DNA from: Sporichthya brevicatena
GTDB taxonomy: Bacteria; Actinomycetota; Actinomycetes; Sporichthyales; Sporichthyaceae
DNA: 64,000 bases
NCBI RefSeq assembly: GCF_039525035.1
Contig: NZ_BAAAHE010000011.1
Coordinates: 3,942 to 67,941, forward strand
Reading direction: 5' to 3'
A program made the translations under genes and the position numbers. Positions 27,921 to 37,563 of this stretch are shown here, piece after piece. Within the stretch, counting starts at the first letter, position 1; each line of letters begins with the position of its first letter. The notes under the pieces were generated by a model. It was not told the DNA's origin, did not search any database, and saw only the letters and a program-made list of their open reading frames with translations.

Positions 27921-28556
27921 CTAAGGCGCGAGGCGCTCGACGATCCAGCCGGCGCCGGCGCGGGTGTAGCGGAGCCGGTCGTGGAGGCGGGAGGGGCGGC
28001 CCTGCCAGAACTCGACGGCCTGGGGGACGACGACGAAGCCGCCCCAGAAGTCGGGGCAGGGGACGGTGTCCGGCCAGCGCCGTTCGAGCTCGGCGTAGCG
28101 GTCGTCGAGCTCGGCGCGGCTCGCGACGACGGTCGACTGCCGGCTCGCCCAGGCGCCGATCTGGGAGCCGCGGGGGCGGGTCGCGAAGTAGGCCTCGGTC
28201 TCCGCGCGAGGGACCCGGCTCGCGGACCCGTTCACGATCACCTGCCGCCGCAGCCCGTGCCACGGGAACAGCAGCGAGCACCGCGGGTTCGCGTCGAGCT
28301 CGCGGGCCTTGCGCGAGGTGTAGTTGGTGAAGAACACGAACCCTCGCTCGTCGACGCTCTTGAGCAGCGTCATCCGCGAGGACGGGCCGGCCGTCGAGAC
28401 CACCATCGCGTTGGGCTCGGGCAGCCCGGCGTCGACGACCTCGTCGAACCACTTCCGGAACGCGGCGACCGGCTCGGCCGGCAGGTCCGCCGGTTCGAGC
28501 CCGGTCTCCATGTACTCGCGGCGCATGGCCGCGAGGTCTGACGCCTCGTCAGCCAA
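27921..28556 (-). CDS. pdxH: Pyridoxamine/pyridoxine 5'-phosphate oxidase
   Basis: The 211-residue FMN enzyme makes pyridoxal 5'-phosphate. It shows the standard segments [65 protein letters not shown] and the C-terminal [16 protein letters not shown], with key Arg and His for substrate binding; each is quoted only as a landmark. Length fits the family. The TTG at 28556 overlaps the upstream dienelactone hydrolase stop by 8 bp; an internal ATG (MRREY) at 28526 is an alternative start. Confidence 0.92.
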   Translation of the reverse strand: MADEASDLAAMRREYMETGLEPADLPAEPVAAFRKWFDEVVDAGLPEPNAMVVSTAGPSSRMTLLKSVDERGFVFFTNYTSRKARELDANPRCSLLFPWHGLRRQVIVNGSASRVPRAETEAYFATRPRGSQIGAWASRQSTVVASRAELDDRYAELERRWPDTVPCPDFWGGFVVVPQAVEFWQGRPSRLHDRLRYTRAGAGWIVERLAP

Positions 28557-29250
28557 GCTGGGAGCGGAGGAAGGAGGTCGCCTCGGCCCAGCAGCGGGCG
28601 GCGAGCTCGTCGTCCTTGGTGCCGAGGGTGTTCATCGGGTTCATGAACGCGTGGCCCGAGCCCGGGTGGACCGTCAGCTCGACGTCCTTACCGAGGTCGC
28701 GCAGCTTCTTCTCCAGGGCGCGGGCGCCGTCGGGGGTGAAGAAGTCGTCGTTCTCGGCCATGTGCCCGCGGACCACCGCGGTCAGACCGGACCAGTCCGG
28801 CTCGGAGTCCGGACCCGGGAAGCCGTAGAACGGCACCGCAGCCTTGATCTTGTCGCCGCGGCCGGCGGCGAGCAGGAAGGTGAGCATGCCGCCCATGCAG
28901 AAGCCCATCACACCGAGGCCGTCGCCGGTGACGGCGTCGTGGCCGGCGAGGAAGTCGACGGCCCCGCTCATGTCCTTCGCGGCGCGGTCCGCCGGGAGGG
29001 ACTGCATGAGGTGGCCGGCCTTGTCCATCTCGTCGTGGTTCGCGAGCTCACCGTGGTACAGGTCGGGCGCCAGCGCGACGAAGCCCGCCTCGGCCAGCCG
29101 CTCGACCATGATCTTCAGGGAGGGGTCGAGCCCCCACCACTCCTGGACGACGACCACACCGGGACCGCTGCCGCTCTCCGGGAGCGCCAGGTAGCCACCC
29201 GCCGTGCCGCCGTTGCTGGGGAACTCCACCGTCTGCGTCGTGATCGCCAT
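28549..29250 (-). CDS. Dienelactone hydrolase family protein
   Basis: The 233-residue alpha/beta hydrolase has Glu37 in VQEWWGLD, the nucleophile Cys118 in GFCMGG, an acidic residue in ENDDFF and His in GSGHAF, the Cys-Asp-His triad of carboxymethylenebutenolidase-type enzymes. It should hydrolyse lactones or esters, but chlorocatechol degradation genes are absent here, so the true substrate is open. The ATG at 29250 begins the conserved region. It is translationally coupled to pdxH. Confidence 0.88.
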   Translation of the reverse strand: MAITTQTVEFPSNGGTAGGYLALPESGSGPGVVVVQEWWGLDPSLKIMVERLAEAGFVALAPDLYHGELANHDEMDKAGHLMQSLPADRAAKDMSGAVDFLAGHDAVTGDGLGVMGFCMGGMLTFLLAAGRGDKIKAAVPFYGFPGPDSEPDWSGLTAVVRGHMAENDDFFTPDGARALEKKLRDLGKDVELTVHPGSGHAFMNPMNTLGTKDDELAARCWAEATSFLRSQLG

Positions 29251-29436
29251 GCGGCCAACCCTATTTCCGCCGCGCACCGGCCCGGGAGCCGGAGACGGGG
29301 AATGATTTCCGACTTTCCGGTCTCCCCGGCCGGACGAGTGAGGCGTGGGCCACGCCACAGGCGGACCGGCGGGGTCGGCCGCGGGTACAGAATGGGAGGT
29401 CACGGCCCCCCGTCCGACCTGCTGAAAGGCGGCCCC

Positions 29437-30552
29437 ATGTCCGACTTCGTACCCGGCCTCGAAGGTGTTGTCGCATTCGAGAGCGAGATCGCCGAGCCGG
29501 ACAAGGAGGGCGGCGCGCTCCGCTACCGCGGTGTCGACATCGAGGACCTGGTCGGCCGGATGACCTTCGGGCACGTCTGGGGCCTGCTGGTCGACAACTC
29601 CTTCAACCCGGGCCTGCCGCCGGCGGAGCCGTTCCCGATCCCGATCCACTCCGGGGACATCCGCGTCGACGTCCAGTCGGCACTGGCGATGCTCGCCCCG
29701 GCCTGGGGCCTGCAGCCGCTGCTCGACATCGACGACGCCCAGGCCCGTGACGACCTCGCCCGCGCGGCGGTCATGGCGCTGTCCTACGTGGCGCAGTCCG
29801 CCCGCGGCCAGGGCAAGCCGATGGTCCCGCAGCGGGAGATCGACAAGGCCAAGACCGTCGTCGAGCGCTTCATGATCCGCTGGCAGGGCGAGCCCGACCC
29901 CCGCCACGTCAAGGCCGTCGACGCTTACTGGACCTCCGCCGCCGAGCACGGCATGAACGCCTCGACGTTCACCGCCCGCGTCATCGCCTCCACCGGCGCG
30001 GACGTCGCCGCCGCCCTGTCCGGCGCCGTCGGCGCGATGTCCGGCCCGCTGCACGGCGGCGCCCCCTCGCGTGTGCTCTACATGATCGAGGACATCGAAC
30101 GGACCGGCGACGCCACCAAGTACGTCAAGAACATCCTCGACAAGGGCGAGCGCCTGATGGGCTTCGGCCACCGGGTGTACCGCGCCGAGGACCCCCGCGC
30201 CCGCGTCCTGCGCCGCACGGCCAAGGAGCTCGGCGCCCCGCGCTACGAGGTCGCCGCCGCGCTGGAGAAGGCGGCCCTGGAGGAGCTGCGCGCCCGCCGT
30301 CCCGACCGGGTCCTGGAGACCAACGTCGAGTTCTGGGCCGCGATCGTCCTCGACTTCGCCGAGGTCCCGCCGCACATGTTCACGGCGATGTTCACCTGCG
30401 CCCGTACCGCCGGCTGGGCCGCGCACATCCTCGAGCAGAAGCGCACCGGACGCCTGGTCCGGCCCTCCGCGCGCTACATCGGCCCGTCCACCCGCAAGCC
30501 GGAGGACGTCGACGGCTGGTCCGACATCCCCCAGGACCTGCTGCTCGGCTGA
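29437..30552 (+). CDS. citA: Citrate synthase 2
   Basis: The 371-residue protein begins MSDFVPGLEGVVAFESEIAEPD, the typical short N-terminus of actinobacterial citrate synthase 2. Catalytic elements are SAAEHGMNAST (substrate His), SGPLHGGAPSRV and MGFGHRVYRAEDPR. It condenses acetyl-CoA and oxaloacetate or a propionyl analogue; the paralogue that supports the main TCA flux is not in this window. A GAAAGG ribosome site is 8 bp upstream of the ATG. A serC gene follows, an order shared with mycobacteria from memory. Confidence 0.92.
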   Translation: MSDFVPGLEGVVAFESEIAEPDKEGGALRYRGVDIEDLVGRMTFGHVWGLLVDNSFNPGLPPAEPFPIPIHSGDIRVDVQSALAMLAPAWGLQPLLDIDDAQARDDLARAAVMALSYVAQSARGQGKPMVPQREIDKAKTVVERFMIRWQGEPDPRHVKAVDAYWTSAAEHGMNASTFTARVIASTGADVAAALSGAVGAMSGPLHGGAPSRVLYMIEDIERTGDATKYVKNILDKGERLMGFGHRVYRAEDPRARVLRRTAKELGAPRYEVAAALEKAALEELRARRPDRVLETNVEFWAAIVLDFAEVPPHMFTAMFTCARTAGWAAHILEQKRTGRLVRPSARYIGPSTRKPEDVDGWSDIPQDLLLG

Positions 30553-31797
<1,245 letters not shown>

Positions 31798-31805
31798 CAC
31801 TGCTC

Positions 31806-31853
31806 GAACGTCCGAAGAAGTGGTCGCAATAGCAGCCGCTTCTTCGGACGTTC
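31806..31853. terminator. Hairpin downstream of serC
   Basis: GAACGTCCGAAGAAG (31806-31820) pairs perfectly with CTTCTTCGGACGTTC (31839-31853), and TGG/CCG adds three more pairs including one G-U, leaving a 12-nt loop. No U-tract follows. It separates serC from the MFS gene that starts 23 bp later on the same strand, so it may attenuate read-through or stabilise the serC mRNA. Confidence 0.65.
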
Positions 31854-31875
31854 CGCGTTAAGAGGCGGAGGGCCG

Positions 31876-33024
31876 ATGCAGCGCGACCGCCTCACCCTGC
31901 TGGTCTACGGCCAGCTCGGGCTGTGGGGGTACTTCCTCTTCGGCTTCGGGCCCGTCGTGCCGATGCTGCGGGACGAACTCGAGGTCTCGAACACCGTCGC
32001 GAGCCTGCACGCGACGATGATCTCGGTCGGGTCGATCCTCGCCTCGTTGCTCTACCCCCTGCTCGCCCGCAACTTCGGCCGCGGCCGGACGGCACGCGCG
32101 GCGATGGTCGGCCTCGCCGTCGGCGTCGGGATCCTGTGCTCGGTGGACGTGCTCGCCGTGACTCTCACCGGCGCGTTCGTGGCCGGCGGGTTCGGCTCGC
32201 TGCTGGTGACGGGTTCCGCGGTCATCCTGCGCGAGCGCCACGACGAGAACGCGCCGGCCGTGATCACCGAGGCCAACGCGGTCGCGGCAGCGTTCGGACT
32301 GGTCGGGCCGGGACTGATCGCGGCGTCCGCGGCGCTGGACCTCGGCTGGCGGCCGGTGCTGCTCGGGCTGATCCTCATCGCCGTGGCGCTCGGCCTGACG
32401 CTCGGCCGCGAGCCGATCCCCGACGGCGTCGCGCCGACGCGGGGATCCCAGGGCAAGCTCCCCCGCACCTACTGGGGCGCCTGGCTGGTCGTCGCGATGT
32501 CGATCGGCGTCGAGGCCTCGATGACGGTCTGGTCCTCGGACCTGCTCCGGGACTCGGCGGGGATGTCCGAGGGCGCCGCGGCGGCCGGGGTCAGCGTGCT
32601 GCTCGGCGGGATGTTCGTCGGCCGGGTCGCCGGGGCGACGATCGCGCGCCGCAAGCCCGAGGGCGCCCTGCTCGGGGCCCTGTCCCTGGCCGGGGTCGGC
32701 TTCGCTGTGTTCTGGACGTCCCAGACCCCCGTCCAGGGTCTGCTCGGGCTGGCCGCGATGGGCCTGGGGATGTCGCTGCACTACCCGCTGGCGGTCACCC
32801 GGGCGATCGAGGCCGGTGACGGACACCCCGACCTCGCCGCGGGCCGGGCGGCGCTCGGCGTCGGCGGCGCCGCCGCGCTCTCGCCGCTGCTGATGGGCGC
32901 GATGTCGGACGCGCTCAACATCCAGGCGGCCTTCGCGCTCGTCCCGCTCCTGCTCGCCGTGGCCGTGACCTCGCTCATCGTCTCGGGCCGACGCCCCGCC
33001 GAGGTCGCTACGCTCGACGGCTGA
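31876..33024 (+). CDS. Major facilitator superfamily transporter
   Basis: The 382-residue protein has about twelve hydrophobic segments, starting LTLLVYGQLGLWGYFLFGFGPVVPML. The between-helix-2-and-3 region is weakly basic (ARNFGRGRTARAAM). There is no large central loop beyond REPIPDGVAPTRGSQGKLPR. The substrate class cannot be assigned; the absence of a local regulator suggests constitutive expression. It begins at an ATG behind GAGGCGGAGG and follows the serC hairpin. Confidence 0.8.
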   Translation: MQRDRLTLLVYGQLGLWGYFLFGFGPVVPMLRDELEVSNTVASLHATMISVGSILASLLYPLLARNFGRGRTARAAMVGLAVGVGILCSVDVLAVTLTGAFVAGGFGSLLVTGSAVILRERHDENAPAVITEANAVAAAFGLVGPGLIAASAALDLGWRPVLLGLILIAVALGLTLGREPIPDGVAPTRGSQGKLPRTYWGAWLVVAMSIGVEASMTVWSSDLLRDSAGMSEGAAAAGVSVLLGGMFVGRVAGATIARRKPEGALLGALSLAGVGFAVFWTSQTPVQGLLGLAAMGLGMSLHYPLAVTRAIEAGDGHPDLAAGRAALGVGGAAALSPLLMGAMSDALNIQAAFALVPLLLAVAVTSLIVSGRRPAEVATLDG

Positions 33025-33064
33025 GCCGCCCCTCGAGGCGGGCCAACGGGGCAGAGGGGCGCGC

Positions 33065-33988
33065 GTGGGACACGGCCACGGCCATGGGCACGGCCACGGC
33101 CATGCCTCGGCCCGCGCCGGGGAGCGCCACCGCGGCCGACTGACGATCGCGTTCGGACTCGCGCTCGCGTTCCTCGTCGTCGAGGTCGTCGTTGCGCTCG
33201 CGACCGACTCGCTCGCCCTGCTCTCCGACGCCGGTCACATGCTCACCGACACCGCCGGGCTCGGGATGGCGCTCGCCGCGATCGCCGCCGCGACGCGGGC
33301 GCAGACCGGCAACCGCCGCACGTTCGGGCTCTACCGGCTCGAGGTGCTGGCCGCGCTGGCGAACGCCGTCCTGTTGTTCGGGGTCTCGGCGTACGTGCTG
33401 TGGGAAGGCATCGACCGCCTGTCCGACCCGGTCGAGATCTCCTCCGGCGCGGTCCTCGCCGTCGGCTGCGCGGGCCTGGCCGTCAACCTCGTCGGGTTCT
33501 GGTTGCTGCGCGAGGGCGCCAAGGAGAGCCTCAACCTCCGCGGCGCATACCTGGAGGTCCTCGCCGACGCGGTCGGCTCGGCCGCCGTCATCGTCGCCGC
33601 GGTGCTCATCGCGATCACCGGCGAGGACTGGATCGACCCGGCCCTCGCGATCGCTCTCGGCCTGTGGATCCTGCCGCGGACCTACCGGCTCGGCGCCTCC
33701 GCGCTGCGGGTGCTGCTGGAGGCCGCGCCCCCGCACATCGACCTCGTCGCCCTGCAGGCCGACCTCGCCGCGCTCCCCGGCGTCGTCGACGTCCACGACC
33801 TCCACGTCTGGACGCTGACCTCGGAGATGGAGGTCGCGACCGCGCACCTCGTCGTCGCCGTCGACGCCGATACCCACGCGGTCCTCGACCAGGCCCGTGA
33901 ACTGCTCTCCGTCACTCACAAGCTCGAGCACGCGACGCTTCAGGTCGAACCCGCCGACCACACCGGCTGCGAGCAGGTCGGTTGGTAG
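33065..33988 (+). CDS. Cation diffusion facilitator family transporter (CzcD-like)
   Basis: The 307-residue protein starts with a histidine-rich tail (alternating Gly-His from residue 3), a common metal-collecting segment. Six helices follow, with the metal motif SDAGHMLTD in helix 2 and EVLADAVGS in helix 5, then a cytoplasmic ferredoxin-like domain (VDVHDLHVWTLTSEM). It should export Zn2+ or a similar divalent ion against protons. Helix 5 carries ExxxD rather than HxxxD, seen in some CzcD relatives. The GTG at 33065 is needed to include the His tail. Confidence 0.88.
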   Translation: MGHGHGHGHGHGHASARAGERHRGRLTIAFGLALAFLVVEVVVALATDSLALLSDAGHMLTDTAGLGMALAAIAAATRAQTGNRRTFGLYRLEVLAALANAVLLFGVSAYVLWEGIDRLSDPVEISSGAVLAVGCAGLAVNLVGFWLLREGAKESLNLRGAYLEVLADAVGSAAVIVAAVLIAITGEDWIDPALAIALGLWILPRTYRLGASALRVLLEAAPPHIDLVALQADLAALPGVVDVHDLHVWTLTSEMEVATAHLVVAVDADTHAVLDQARELLSVTHKLEHATLQVEPADHTGCEQVGW

Positions 33989-33992
33989 TTCG

Positions 33993-35066
33993 TCAGTCGC
34001 GGCGGGTGGCCAAAACGAGGACCAGGAGGCCGAGGCCGAGGGCGGAGAACAGGGCGACCATCTGACCGTCGACGCCAGGGATGCCCTCGTCGTTGACGCG
34101 CTTGATGTCGTCGGAGGTGTCCTTCGCCGCGTCCCGGCCGGCCTTCTTCGCGTCGTCGGCGGCCTTCCTGCCCTTGTCCTTGGCGTCCTTGGCGGCGTCC
34201 TTCGCGTCCTGGGCGGAGACCGAGGAGTTCGGGAGCTTCTTCACGTCCTCGGGGATCGGGACCCGCCAGACGGTGGACCCGATGCCCTCACTGCCGAAGA
34301 GCAGGTCCTTGCCGTCGGCGGACTCGGCGACCGACTCCCCCTGCATCTGGATCGGCGGGGTGAACTTCACGGCCGTCTTCCAGCCCGCGTTCGGGGTGAC
34401 GATCCGCGCCTCGAAGTAGCCGCGGAGGACCGCGAACCGGCCGTCGGCGAAGAACGCGCCGTCGGTGACGCCGGCCGGGGCTGAGGCGATGCGCATGAAC
34501 GTGTTCACCGCGCCCGCCTTCATCGTCGCGGGTCCGCGGTAGACACCGGCCTTGGACTCGTTCTCCTTCGAGACGATGTAGAGCCGGCCGGTACGCGGGT
34601 CGCACAGCAGAGCCTCGGCGTCGCGCGCCTGTCCGTCGGCGTAGCGGATGTCGTACTGCGTGAACTCGACGTTGCCGGTCTTGAGGGTGTCCGGTTCCGG
34701 GATCCGGTAGAGCCGGTAGGTCTTCCAGGCGTCGATGTTGTCGCCGATGTCGCCGACCCACAGCGTCTTGTCGGTGACGCAGCGGGTCATCGCCTCCCAG
34801 TCGCGGGCCGGGGCGCCGTTGAGGGTCAGGACCGCGACGGTCTCGCCCGTCGAGTCGTCGACGGCGTAGACGTCCGGGCCGGCGTCGGAGTCGTTGTGGG
34901 TGTAGACGATCCCGGAGTGCTTCATGCTCGCGGCCAGCCCGCTGGACTCGGTGATGCGGTCGTCCTGGAACTGGAACATCCGCTCCTTGTCGGCGGCGTC
35001 GGCAACGCCCGCGGCGAGACCGACCACCGTCAGGGCCGCGAGGCCCGCGAGCGCGCGCTTCACCAC
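33993..35066 (-). CDS. Secreted, membrane-anchored beta-propeller-like protein
   Basis: The 357-residue product has a signal peptide (cleavage near ADAAD), then a strand-rich domain of about 250 residues with short repeats such as HSGIVYTHNDSDAGPDVYAVD and RTGRLYIVSKENESKAG that suggest a propeller or SdiA-regulated/esterase-like fold. Then comes a highly charged helix of alternating DAKDAAKDAKDKGRKAADD-type repeats, one transmembrane segment (MVALFSALGLGLLVLVLA) and a TRRD end. It is thus probably held on the outer face of the membrane by a stalk. Two Cys are in the propeller part. Function is unknown. Its GTG overlaps the upstream methyltransferase stop. Confidence 0.7.
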   Translation of the reverse strand: MVKRALAGLAALTVVGLAAGVADAADKERMFQFQDDRITESSGLAASMKHSGIVYTHNDSDAGPDVYAVDDSTGETVAVLTLNGAPARDWEAMTRCVTDKTLWVGDIGDNIDAWKTYRLYRIPEPDTLKTGNVEFTQYDIRYADGQARDAEALLCDPRTGRLYIVSKENESKAGVYRGPATMKAGAVNTFMRIASAPAGVTDGAFFADGRFAVLRGYFEARIVTPNAGWKTAVKFTPPIQMQGESVAESADGKDLLFGSEGIGSTVWRVPIPEDVKKLPNSSVSAQDAKDAAKDAKDKGRKAADDAKKAGRDAAKDTSDDIKRVNDEGIPGVDGQMVALFSALGLGLLVLVLATRRD

Positions 35067-36229
35067 TCACCACCATGACGGGCCGTCAGTTCCGCGGAGA
35101 GCAGGGCCGCCAGCTGAGGTCGTAGCGACCACGCCGCCGTCAGCGCCCGGTACTGCTCCACCAGGCCAGCATCGGCGGGCGCGCCCGTCCGCACCGCGCG
35201 AATCGCCAGATTGCGCGCTGTGTGTTCGCTGCTCACGAACTCCACGACGTCGACGCGGTACCCCAGCAGCCGCAGCAACGTGGCGCGGAGCGAGTCGGTG
35301 AGCACGTCCGCCATGCGCTCACGGAGGATGCCGTGCCGGCCGACGATGCCGTACGGCTCCGGCGGGCCGGCGGCACGGATCGCCGCGGCGGTCTCGTGGT
35401 GGCAGCAGGGGGCGGCAATCACCACCGGAGCCTCCCACCGCACGGCCCGCGCGAGGGCGTCGTCGGTGGCCGTGTCGCAGGCGTGCAGCGCGAGGACGAC
35501 GTCGCCGGGCGGGACGTCGGCGTCGGCGATCGTGCCCGCGACGAACTCGACCCCGGTCGCCCCGAGGCGCTCGGCGATCGCGGTGTTCCGGGCCCGGGCC
35601 GCGTCCCGCAGGTCGACGCCGGTCAGCGTCGCCGTGCCCCGGCCGGACAGGTACCGGTGCGCGGCGAACGAGAGGTAGGCGTTCCCGCACCCGAGGTCGA
35701 CGACATGGAGCGGGTCGCGCCCGGCGACGGCGTCCAGGGTCGGCTCCAGCAGCCGGAGGAAGGCGTCGACCTGCCGGCGCTTGGCCGCGTCCGCGCCCAG
35801 GACGTCGAACAGCGGGTCACCGGGGTCGATCAGGCGAGGCTTCTGCCGGTCGTGCCGCGCGGCCGGGGTGGTCGCCGGCGCCGCGCGCTCCCGGTGGACC
35901 TGGGCCTGGCCCTTCTTGGTGACGCGCAGCTGCACGGTCCGGCCGGCGGCCTCGACGTGCCAGTTGCCGTAGGGCTCGGCGAGCAGGGCGTCGACGCCCT
36001 CCGCGGCCTCGGCGGGGTAGGCGAGGTTCGTCGTGTGCGCCGCCCGCTCGTCGTAGCAGACCCGCTGCAGCCGGCGACCGCCCTTGAGGTCGACGGGACG
36101 GAGCTCCGCGCGCCGCCACTGCGGGCGCGGCGCGCCGTGGCGCCGGCCGGCCGCGACGGCGCGGTGCAGGTCGGCGTCCAGCAGCAGCGCACGCACCTCG
36201 GCGAGGGCGGCGGCGAGCGGCTCGGGCAT
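35060..36229 (-). CDS. SAM-dependent methyltransferase of the METTL25/RRNAD1 type (Methyltransf_32)
   Basis: The 389-residue protein has an N-terminal domain of about 160 residues, then the SAM motif VVDLGCGNAYLSFAAH, an acidic LTGVDLRD, and the characteristic LHACDTATDDALARA and APCCHHE segments. These last two are typical of the METTL25/RRNAD1 group, so the target may be rRNA or another nucleic acid, which is inference. AGGAGA at good distance fixes the ATG at 36229. It is divergent from a PadR regulator whose tandem operators lie 41 bp from its start. Confidence 0.75.
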   Translation of the reverse strand: MPEPLAAALAEVRALLLDADLHRAVAAGRRHGAPRPQWRRAELRPVDLKGGRRLQRVCYDERAAHTTNLAYPAEAAEGVDALLAEPYGNWHVEAAGRTVQLRVTKKGQAQVHRERAAPATTPAARHDRQKPRLIDPGDPLFDVLGADAAKRRQVDAFLRLLEPTLDAVAGRDPLHVVDLGCGNAYLSFAAHRYLSGRGTATLTGVDLRDAARARNTAIAERLGATGVEFVAGTIADADVPPGDVVLALHACDTATDDALARAVRWEAPVVIAAPCCHHETAAAIRAAGPPEPYGIVGRHGILRERMADVLTDSLRATLLRLLGYRVDVVEFVSSEHTARNLAIRAVRTGAPADAGLVEQYRALTAAWSLRPQLAALLSAELTARHGGEW

Positions 36230-36269
36230 GAGATCAGTCTCCTGGATGGGGATCCGGGTGGCGGGACGC

Positions 36270-36293
36270 ATACTCAGTATGCATACTCAGTAT
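36270..36293. promoter_or_regulatory. Tandem 11-bp palindromes, candidate PadR operators
   Basis: ATACTCAGTAT is a perfect odd palindrome and occurs twice, at 36270-36280 and 36283-36293, 13 bp apart. PadR regulators typically bind AT-ended dyads of this kind just ahead of their own genes. The second copy ends 2 bp before the padR ATG, so binding would block transcription or translation initiation directly. There is little room for a leader, so the mRNA may be leaderless. Confidence 0.6.
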
Positions 36294-36295
36294 CC

Positions 36296-36847
36296 ATGAG
36301 CATCCGGAACGGCCTTCTCGCTCTCCTGGAGGGTGGCCCGAAGTACGGCTACCAGCTCCGGGTCGAGTTCGAGGCCGCGACGGGAGCGACCTGGCCGCTG
36401 AACGTCGGGCAGGTCTACACGACGCTGAACCGGCTCGACCGGGACGGCCTCGTCGAGCCCGTCGGCACCGCCGACGAGTCCGGCAAGGTCGTCTACCGGA
36501 TCACCGAGGCCGGCCGCGCCGAGCTCGCGGCCTGGTTCGACGAGCCGATCGAGCACGACGCCCGGCCCCGGGACGAACTCGTCATCAAGGTCGCGATGGC
36601 CGTCGCGACCCCGACCGTCGACGCCCTCGCGGTGATCGACGCCCAGCGAACCGCCGCCCACCGCGCGATCCGGGCCGCCACCCGGCGCAAGGCGAGTGGC
36701 GACCTCGCGGCCGAGCTCGTCGCCGAGGCCGCGATCTTCGCCGCCGAGGCGGAGATCCGCTGGCTCGACCACTGCGAGCAGGTCCTGCTCACCCGACCAC
36801 CCACACCACCCGCCAACCCTGATCTGACCCGGAGTGTGACCTCATGA
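36296..36847 (+). CDS. PadR family transcriptional regulator
   Basis: The 183-residue protein has the PadR winged helix at the N-terminus (GLLALLEGGPKYGYQLR, VGQVYTTLNRLDRDGLVEP and VYRITEAGRAEL) and a Vir_C-type helical dimer domain. It is the first gene of an operon with an ABC ATPase and permease, which it probably represses until an effector arrives. Its stop overlaps the ATPase start (ATGA). Tandem palindromes immediately upstream support autoregulation. Confidence 0.9.
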   Translation: MSIRNGLLALLEGGPKYGYQLRVEFEAATGATWPLNVGQVYTTLNRLDRDGLVEPVGTADESGKVVYRITEAGRAELAAWFDEPIEHDARPRDELVIKVAMAVATPTVDALAVIDAQRTAAHRAIRAATRRKASGDLAAELVAEAAIFAAEAEIRWLDHCEQVLLTRPPTPPANPDLTRSVTS

Positions 36848-37563
36848 CCCCCGTCCTCGAACTTCGCGGCGTGAGCCGCGTGCACGGCAGCGGTCCGACC
36901 GCCGTGCACGCCCTGCGCGAGGTCGACCTCGCGGTCGAGGCCGGCGAACTCGTCGCCGTCATGGGGCCGTCCGGCTCCGGCAAGTCGACGCTGCTCAACG
37001 TCGCCGGTGGTCTCGACGCCGCCACCTCCGGTGACGTCGTCGTCGAGGGGACGACCATGCGCGGGCAGCCCGCCGCCGCCCTGGCCGCCCTGCGCCGGCG
37101 CGCGATCGGGTACGTGTTCCAGGACCTCAACCTGCTCCCGGCCCTCACCGCGGCCGAGAACGTCGCGCTCCCCCGCGAGCTCGACGGGATCCGGTCGAGG
37201 ACCGCGCTCGCCGAGGCGGCCGCGGCGCTCGCCGAGGTCGACCTCGCCGGCTACGCGAACTCCTTCCCCGACCAGATGTCCGGCGGTCAGCGCCAGCGCG
37301 TCGCGATCGCCCGCGCCCTGATCGGACCGCGCCGCCTGGTGCTCGCCGACGAGCCGACCGGGGCGCTGGACTCCGTCACCGGTGAGGCGATCCTCAAGCT
37401 GCTGCGCGCGCGGTGCGACGCGGGCGCGGCCGGGATCGTCGTCACCCACGACGCCCGGATGGCCGGCTGGGCCGACCGCATCGTGACCCTGCGGGACGGC
37501 GCCCTGGTCAGCGACGGCACCGGCGTTCCGCGCTCGCGCTCCACGCTGCGGACCTCGTCGTGA
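36844..37563 (+). CDS. ABC transporter ATP-binding protein (MacB/LolD type)
   Basis: The 239-residue ATPase has Walker A MGPSGSGKST, Q-loop region GYVFQDLNLLPALTA, signature SGGQRQRVAIARAL and Walker B LVLADEPTGALDS. The layout fits the LolCDE/MacB/FtsE group that partners FtsX-like permeases by mechanotransmission. It is coupled to padR upstream and to the permease downstream by 4-bp overlaps. Confidence 0.93.
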   Translation: MTPVLELRGVSRVHGSGPTAVHALREVDLAVEAGELVAVMGPSGSGKSTLLNVAGGLDAATSGDVVVEGTTMRGQPAAALAALRRRAIGYVFQDLNLLPALTAAENVALPRELDGIRSRTALAEAAAALAEVDLAGYANSFPDQMSGGQRQRVAIARALIGPRRLVLADEPTGALDSVTGEAILKLLRARCDAGAAGIVVTHDARMAGWADRIVTLRDGALVSDGTGVPRSRSTLRTSS

